Below the pieces are notes generated by a model that made no database searches, was not told the origin of the DNA, and was given only the letters and a program-made list of their open reading frames with translations. Below, piece by piece: positions 17,593 to 21,158 of a DNA stretch of 21,158 nucleotides. This stretch comes from Silene noctiflora (taxonomy: Eukaryota; Streptophyta; Magnoliopsida; Caryophyllales; Caryophyllaceae), in assembly GCA_009801015.1 (NCBI GenBank), contig VHZZ01020058.1, positions 7,803 through 28,960 on the forward strand, read 5' to 3'. Position numbers and translations under genes: made by a program. Positions within the stretch are counted from its first letter, which is position 1, and every line of letters begins with the position of its first letter.

Positions 17593-18245
17593 AAGGCTAA
17601 CTTGAGTAGTTTTTTTGGCGTCATATGTCAAGATAAGCTATTCAGAAAGTATTTATCTAAAAAGTAAGAGCATAATATTATATCTCACAAGTTATCTAAA
17701 AAAATATTAAAGGGAAAGATTAATAGGTGAAGTTAATAGCTTCTAATACACTTTTGACCTTTCTTATCTTAATAATATTTTTTCAAATTTATTCAATATC
17801 TTATCTTCGACATTAAAAGTTCTTATGAATTTAAAAATAACTCATTTATTCCTTAATCATTAGTGGAATAATATATTGTATAAATAGTATACATGTAAAA
17901 TATAATTAAAAGGCTAACTTAGATAATTTTTAATAACCAGGTGCCATGATAAGCTATTTACAAAGTATTTATCTAAAAATAAAAAATTAAAATTTATTAT
18001 TATATTTCACAAAGTCATCTAAAAAATATTAAAGGAGATATTAAAGGGATGAAGTTAATAGGTGAAGTTAATAGCTTCTAAGATACTCTGGATCTTTCTT
18101 CTCTCAGTAGTATATTTAGAATTTATTCATATAAATTGTAAATTTTAATATTCCAATATTTTATCTTCAACATTAAAGTTATTAAGGAATACCAAAAGTA
18201 ACTAATTTACTCCTTAATCATAAGTCGAAAAATTTATTTATAAAC
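17593..18245. repeat. Diverged ~317 bp tandem duplication
   Basis: Two direct copies start with AAGGCTAACTT at 17593 and 17910. Both then carry, in order: GATAAGCTATT, AAGTATTTATCTAAAAA, a TATCTAAAAA/ATATTAAAG block, TTAATAGGTGAAGTTAATAG, CTTCTAA, an ATTTTATCTTC/ACATTAAAG block and TCCTTAATCATAAG-like ends. The copies differ by many substitutions and indels. They are non-coding. Confidence 0.85.
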
Positions 18246-18252
18246 ACAAATT

Positions 18253-18380
18253 CTTGTTTACAACCGTTGTAAACAATAATAATTTACAACGGAGGTATAA
18301 ATCTATCTAAACCAACACTTTTTCTGAGGGTGATGGTGCTTTTCATCCCTTCGTTATAACTTACAACGGTTATAAGCAAG
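18253..18380. mobile_element. 128 bp inverted-repeat element (TTACAACGG ends)
   Basis: The left arm CTTGTTTACAACCGTTGTAA (18253 onward, 22 bp) is repeated in inverted form at 18359-18380 with about four mismatches. The left arm is itself a near-perfect 23 bp palindrome (18254-18276). A third TTACAACGG motif lies at about 18283. It looks like a small foldback or MITE-like element; no target duplication was identified. Confidence 0.65.
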
Positions 18381-18674
18381 ACTTACCGATTTATAAATAG
18401 TGTCAAATGATAATAATACTCACATATGCAAAAGGGGTCATTAATTTTAATTTCTAATACTCCTATTTATTTGATTTCGCTGCAAATTTCCATCTTTCGT
18501 AATTTATTATTGTAGATTGTTTTTATTGATATTTCAGAAAAAATGATTTAGAAAGGCTATTGATTTAAATATAAATTATTTGGCAGGTGAATTATTAATG
18601 GAGGAGCAACACAAATGTAGAACGAGAAGAGTTTCTTAATCTTAAGCTAGATAGAAGATAATATTGGTACATAA

Positions 18675-18769
18675 TACTCCCTTCTATTCAGCCTATAGTT
18701 CCCCTTTCTCTAATATATGTGAGTAGTATTATAATGAAAGGGGAACTATAGGCTGAATAGGAGATAGTA
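18675..18769. mobile_element. 95 bp hairpin MITE, Stowaway-like
   Basis: The two ends (starting TACTCCCTTCTATTCAGCC, inner part CTATAGTTCCCCTTTC) are inverted copies with four or five mismatches over about 34 bp. They enclose a loop of about 27 bp and have TA at both outer ends (18675-18676, 18768-18769). CTCCCT-type ends with TA duplication are typical of Stowaway (Tc1/mariner-like) MITEs. Its RNA would fold into a long hairpin. Confidence 0.8.
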
Positions 18770-19877
18770 TTTTTTATTGAATCTTTTTCCTCGTGTGAAT
18801 TTGAATTTTTTTAATCGTACACAATCTTTTTAAAAATTGAATCTTTATCAATTTCGTTTATGTTAATTTCATTTTCAGTTCACATTTGGAAAGCAAAATC
18901 TTGTCAATGATCGTGGTATAAATAACAAGTGGATCTACATATAAGACTCGACTTTTATACTAATAATATAGTTGATTAATCGTGCATATCAACCATTTTT
19001 TATGCTAATTTTATTTTTTTTGCTGTAAATTCATATAATTGTTTATGTAATAGTGACTATGATTATGTTTACATTTAGTGTTTTTTGTTTGTATAATGAT
19101 TTGTCAAGATATTTAGTTGTACATTGTGTTTAGTTTATGCTTAACGACAAATATTTGCAAATTCAATATAACTAAAACTTACGACAATTGATACTATAGA
19201 AAAAATATTATCACTTATAAAACATGTAAACTCACTTACAAATTATATATGTGCATAAGCTAAGTTTGAAGATTGGGCTAATTAACTGAAGTATAACCTC
19301 TATATAATAAATAAATTTGGTAATATGAGTAATAACTCTATACTTAATATTATATAATTATTTCCGTATATTTTTTTCTCGCCAATCTGACAATAAATTA
19401 GCAAAAATTGTTGTCTATATATATAAATATATATTTATATAATTCTTAAGAAGAAAAATGGCTAGATAAATAAAGTAACTTATTTTTCCTTTTTTAAGGC
19501 ACTTGTAAAATCAGTCCAATTTTATAAAGTGTATTTCATGGTAATTTATTAATTAGTATCTCTACTTTAAAAGGATTTAATCTTGCAATTATCATTCTTA
19601 TTCGAATGAATTTGTTTATTCTCTAATATATCTTATTTATATAGAGGAACATAATCTGATCAATAAATGATAGGCTTGAATTAAATTTTCCAATATGATA
19701 TATAGACTATACATACCCTAAATGTTGGAAAGAAAAACGTTATAAGTTCTATAAAGTAAAACCGCATACTAAATTTTGGATATAATACCTACAAAGTCGT
19801 TATATCTACTTACTATAAAAGTTAAATCATTTCAAAGCTTCCTATTGGTCCCCGGATATTTAGGAATCAACAAATCT
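18770..19877. other. AT-rich intergenic DNA, no gene seen
   Basis: No open frame of useful length, no RNA gene and no clear element was found. The composition is very AT-rich with runs such as TATATATAAATATATATTTATATA (broken by single bases) near 19415-19440. Confidence 0.6.
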
Positions 19878-20075
19878 CTGGTGCGACGGTCTTTCCGTGT
19901 TTTTTGACAAAATGTGACCACTTTTTGGTAAATAGTTACCACTTTATAGTAAATTGTGACCACCTTGAAAAAATGAACATTTTTCATCCTGAAAAGTGGT
20001 CACTATTTACCCAAAAGTGGTAACAATTTACTAAAACATGGTCACTTTTTTCCTGGTCGCAGGTACGACGGTCTT
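19878..20075. mobile_element. Nested repeat element with internal ~22 bp units
   Basis: Long imperfect inverted arms (about 19914-19975 and 19985-20047) are each made of units like GTGACCACTTTTTGGTAAATA and GTTACCACTTTATAGTAAAT. They are bracketed by direct copies of a CTGGTgCGACGGTCTT motif, at 19878-19893 and, with an insertion, at 20053-20075. This gives a stem-loop with internal tandem structure. It is probably a non-autonomous DNA element; the superfamily is not assigned. Confidence 0.7.
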
Positions 20076-21158
20076 AAAGTAGAATTTGCGTTTAGGAATT
20101 GAGAAAACTTTTATTTAGGTGGGGTCTCCCACCCCCCCCTTAATCTCTCATGTTTTCATTAATTGATTAATCTCTCATTTGCTTTCATTAATTAAATATG
20201 TTAATGATTTTATGATCTTTGATTTATATTAGTTCCTTTATTTAATTAATTAAAACCTTATCTTATAATATGAAAATCATATTAAATAAGCAAATTGTTT
20301 AGACATAATAATTTCGACACAAATCTAAAAGAAAAAAAAATCATATATAACATAATTGCAATCATATATAACATAATTGCACAGAAAATTTAAGGAAATT
20401 AATGACCTTAAAACAGTAGCCGTATAAATTTAAACAAATCGAAAAAATAATAATTAAATAATCAAAAATATTTTTTTTTTTAATTTGGTGAAATTAAACA
20501 GTATATTCGCTAGAAAAATCAACAAAAATTATCATCTGATCTGATTTTTTCTTCGAAAATAAAATGAAATTAGAGAAGGTATCGATTCCTTAGAAACATC
20601 ATCAAATGTAGCCACCTTTCATATTTTTAAAATAAAGACAAGAGTGTGTTTTCGAATTCAGTTTTGTGGGATTGATTAATTGAATAGGTTATAGTGTAGA
20701 GAGAGAGAGAGAGAAACAAAGAGGTGCATGAAAAGTAAAGGGACGCCTTAGAAAATAGCAGGGTTTTAAAAAAATGAGATCAGTGAGTTATATATGTTTT
20801 TAGTTTGTAACGCTTTAGAGAGAGTAGGAGGTAGATCATTTAGGCTTACGAAGGTGGGATAAGGACTTCAGAGTAGGGTGTACACGGAGGGAATATAAGG
20901 TTTAGTTTTAATGTGGTTTTATATAGATTTTGGTCCCACCACCTGTTATTGAGTCATATACTAAGACGGTTTATTAAGATTTGTGGTTATGTTTCGTGAC
21001 CTATTCTTAATTTATGCGCCTTATTTTTAAGTGTTACAAAATATAATCTGCCTATTTTCATTCTCATCTATATTTAGTGCAAACGATAAATAATACTCAA
21101 TACGTTCTTATTTTATTGTGTTTGTAACGTAGAATATTGATTTCTTAAGTAATTTTTT
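20076..21158. other. AT-rich intergenic DNA with small repeats
   Basis: It contains a perfect 21 bp tandem pair (20340-20360 and 20361-20381) and a (GA)n tract at about 20697-20713. The purine-rich stretch after 20690 could be the leader of a gene beyond the window, but no coding exon is visible. Confidence 0.55.
20340..20381. repeat. Perfect 21 bp tandem pair
   Basis: ATCATATATAACATAATTGC plus A is repeated twice head to tail without mismatch. A perfect pair in otherwise diverged AT-rich DNA suggests a recent slippage event. Confidence 0.9.

Noticed and set aside
17593-18245. CRISPR-like array
   Set aside because: Only two long diverged units without regular spacers, in plant nuclear DNA.

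Overview
The window is plant nuclear DNA, very probably from a eudicot. It carries a spliced CONSTANS-like (COL) gene, the exons of a plant clade PP2C phosphatase, two Ty1/copia retrotransposons and several small inverted-repeat elements. The species cannot be read from the sequence. Protein and repeat style are compatible with Caryophyllales, but that is a guess. Three N bases (near 14022, 14130 and 14367) suggest a draft or BAC assembly.

Layout. Positions 1-3638 hold a copia element (E1) on the minus strand: gag fragment, protease, integrase and reverse transcriptase, all broken. Its gag end abuts a PP2C exon directly at 3639, with no LTR between them. A second copia element (E2, 4006-8981, minus strand) is complete end to end: two ~245 bp LTRs, primer-binding site, polypurine tract and a perfect 5 bp target duplication (TCATC). 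E2 sits inside the first remaining intron of the PP2C gene. The other PP2C exons follow at 9461-10721 on the plus strand. The phosphatase reading frame is intact inside every exon. It has nevertheless lost its N-terminal coding part at the E1 junction, and two of its splice acceptors are mutated (AG to AA and AG to TG), so I call it a recent pseudogene.

The COL gene (11519-12920, minus strand) looks functional. Exon 1 encodes two B-boxes, an intron of about 307 bp follows, and exon 2 encodes the CCT domain and the usual GYGVVPSF-type C-terminus. The two host genes are convergent. If the COL intron is retained, translation runs 56 codons into it and gives a B-box-only protein lacking CCT, comparable in design to the CO-beta isoform of Arabidopsis. 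Upstream, the 5' leader carries an (ATGAATG)n tract and a (GGGGTT)5 tract, and a 406 bp MITE with 16 bp perfect terminal repeats and TTA target duplication lies about 300 bp from the start codon.

From about 13640 to the end I see no convincing gene. This part contains a 161 bp inverted-repeat element, a degenerate (ACCCG)n array, a GC-richer unrecognised block (about 14640-16060), a ~317 bp tandem duplication (17593-18245), a 128 bp inverted-repeat element (18253-18380), a 95 bp Stowaway-like hairpin (18675-18769) and a larger nested inverted repeat (about 19878-20075), all in AT-rich intergenic DNA.

No cooperating gene system is visible. The main story is retrotransposon invasion and decay of a phosphatase gene next to a preserved flowering-regulator-type gene.
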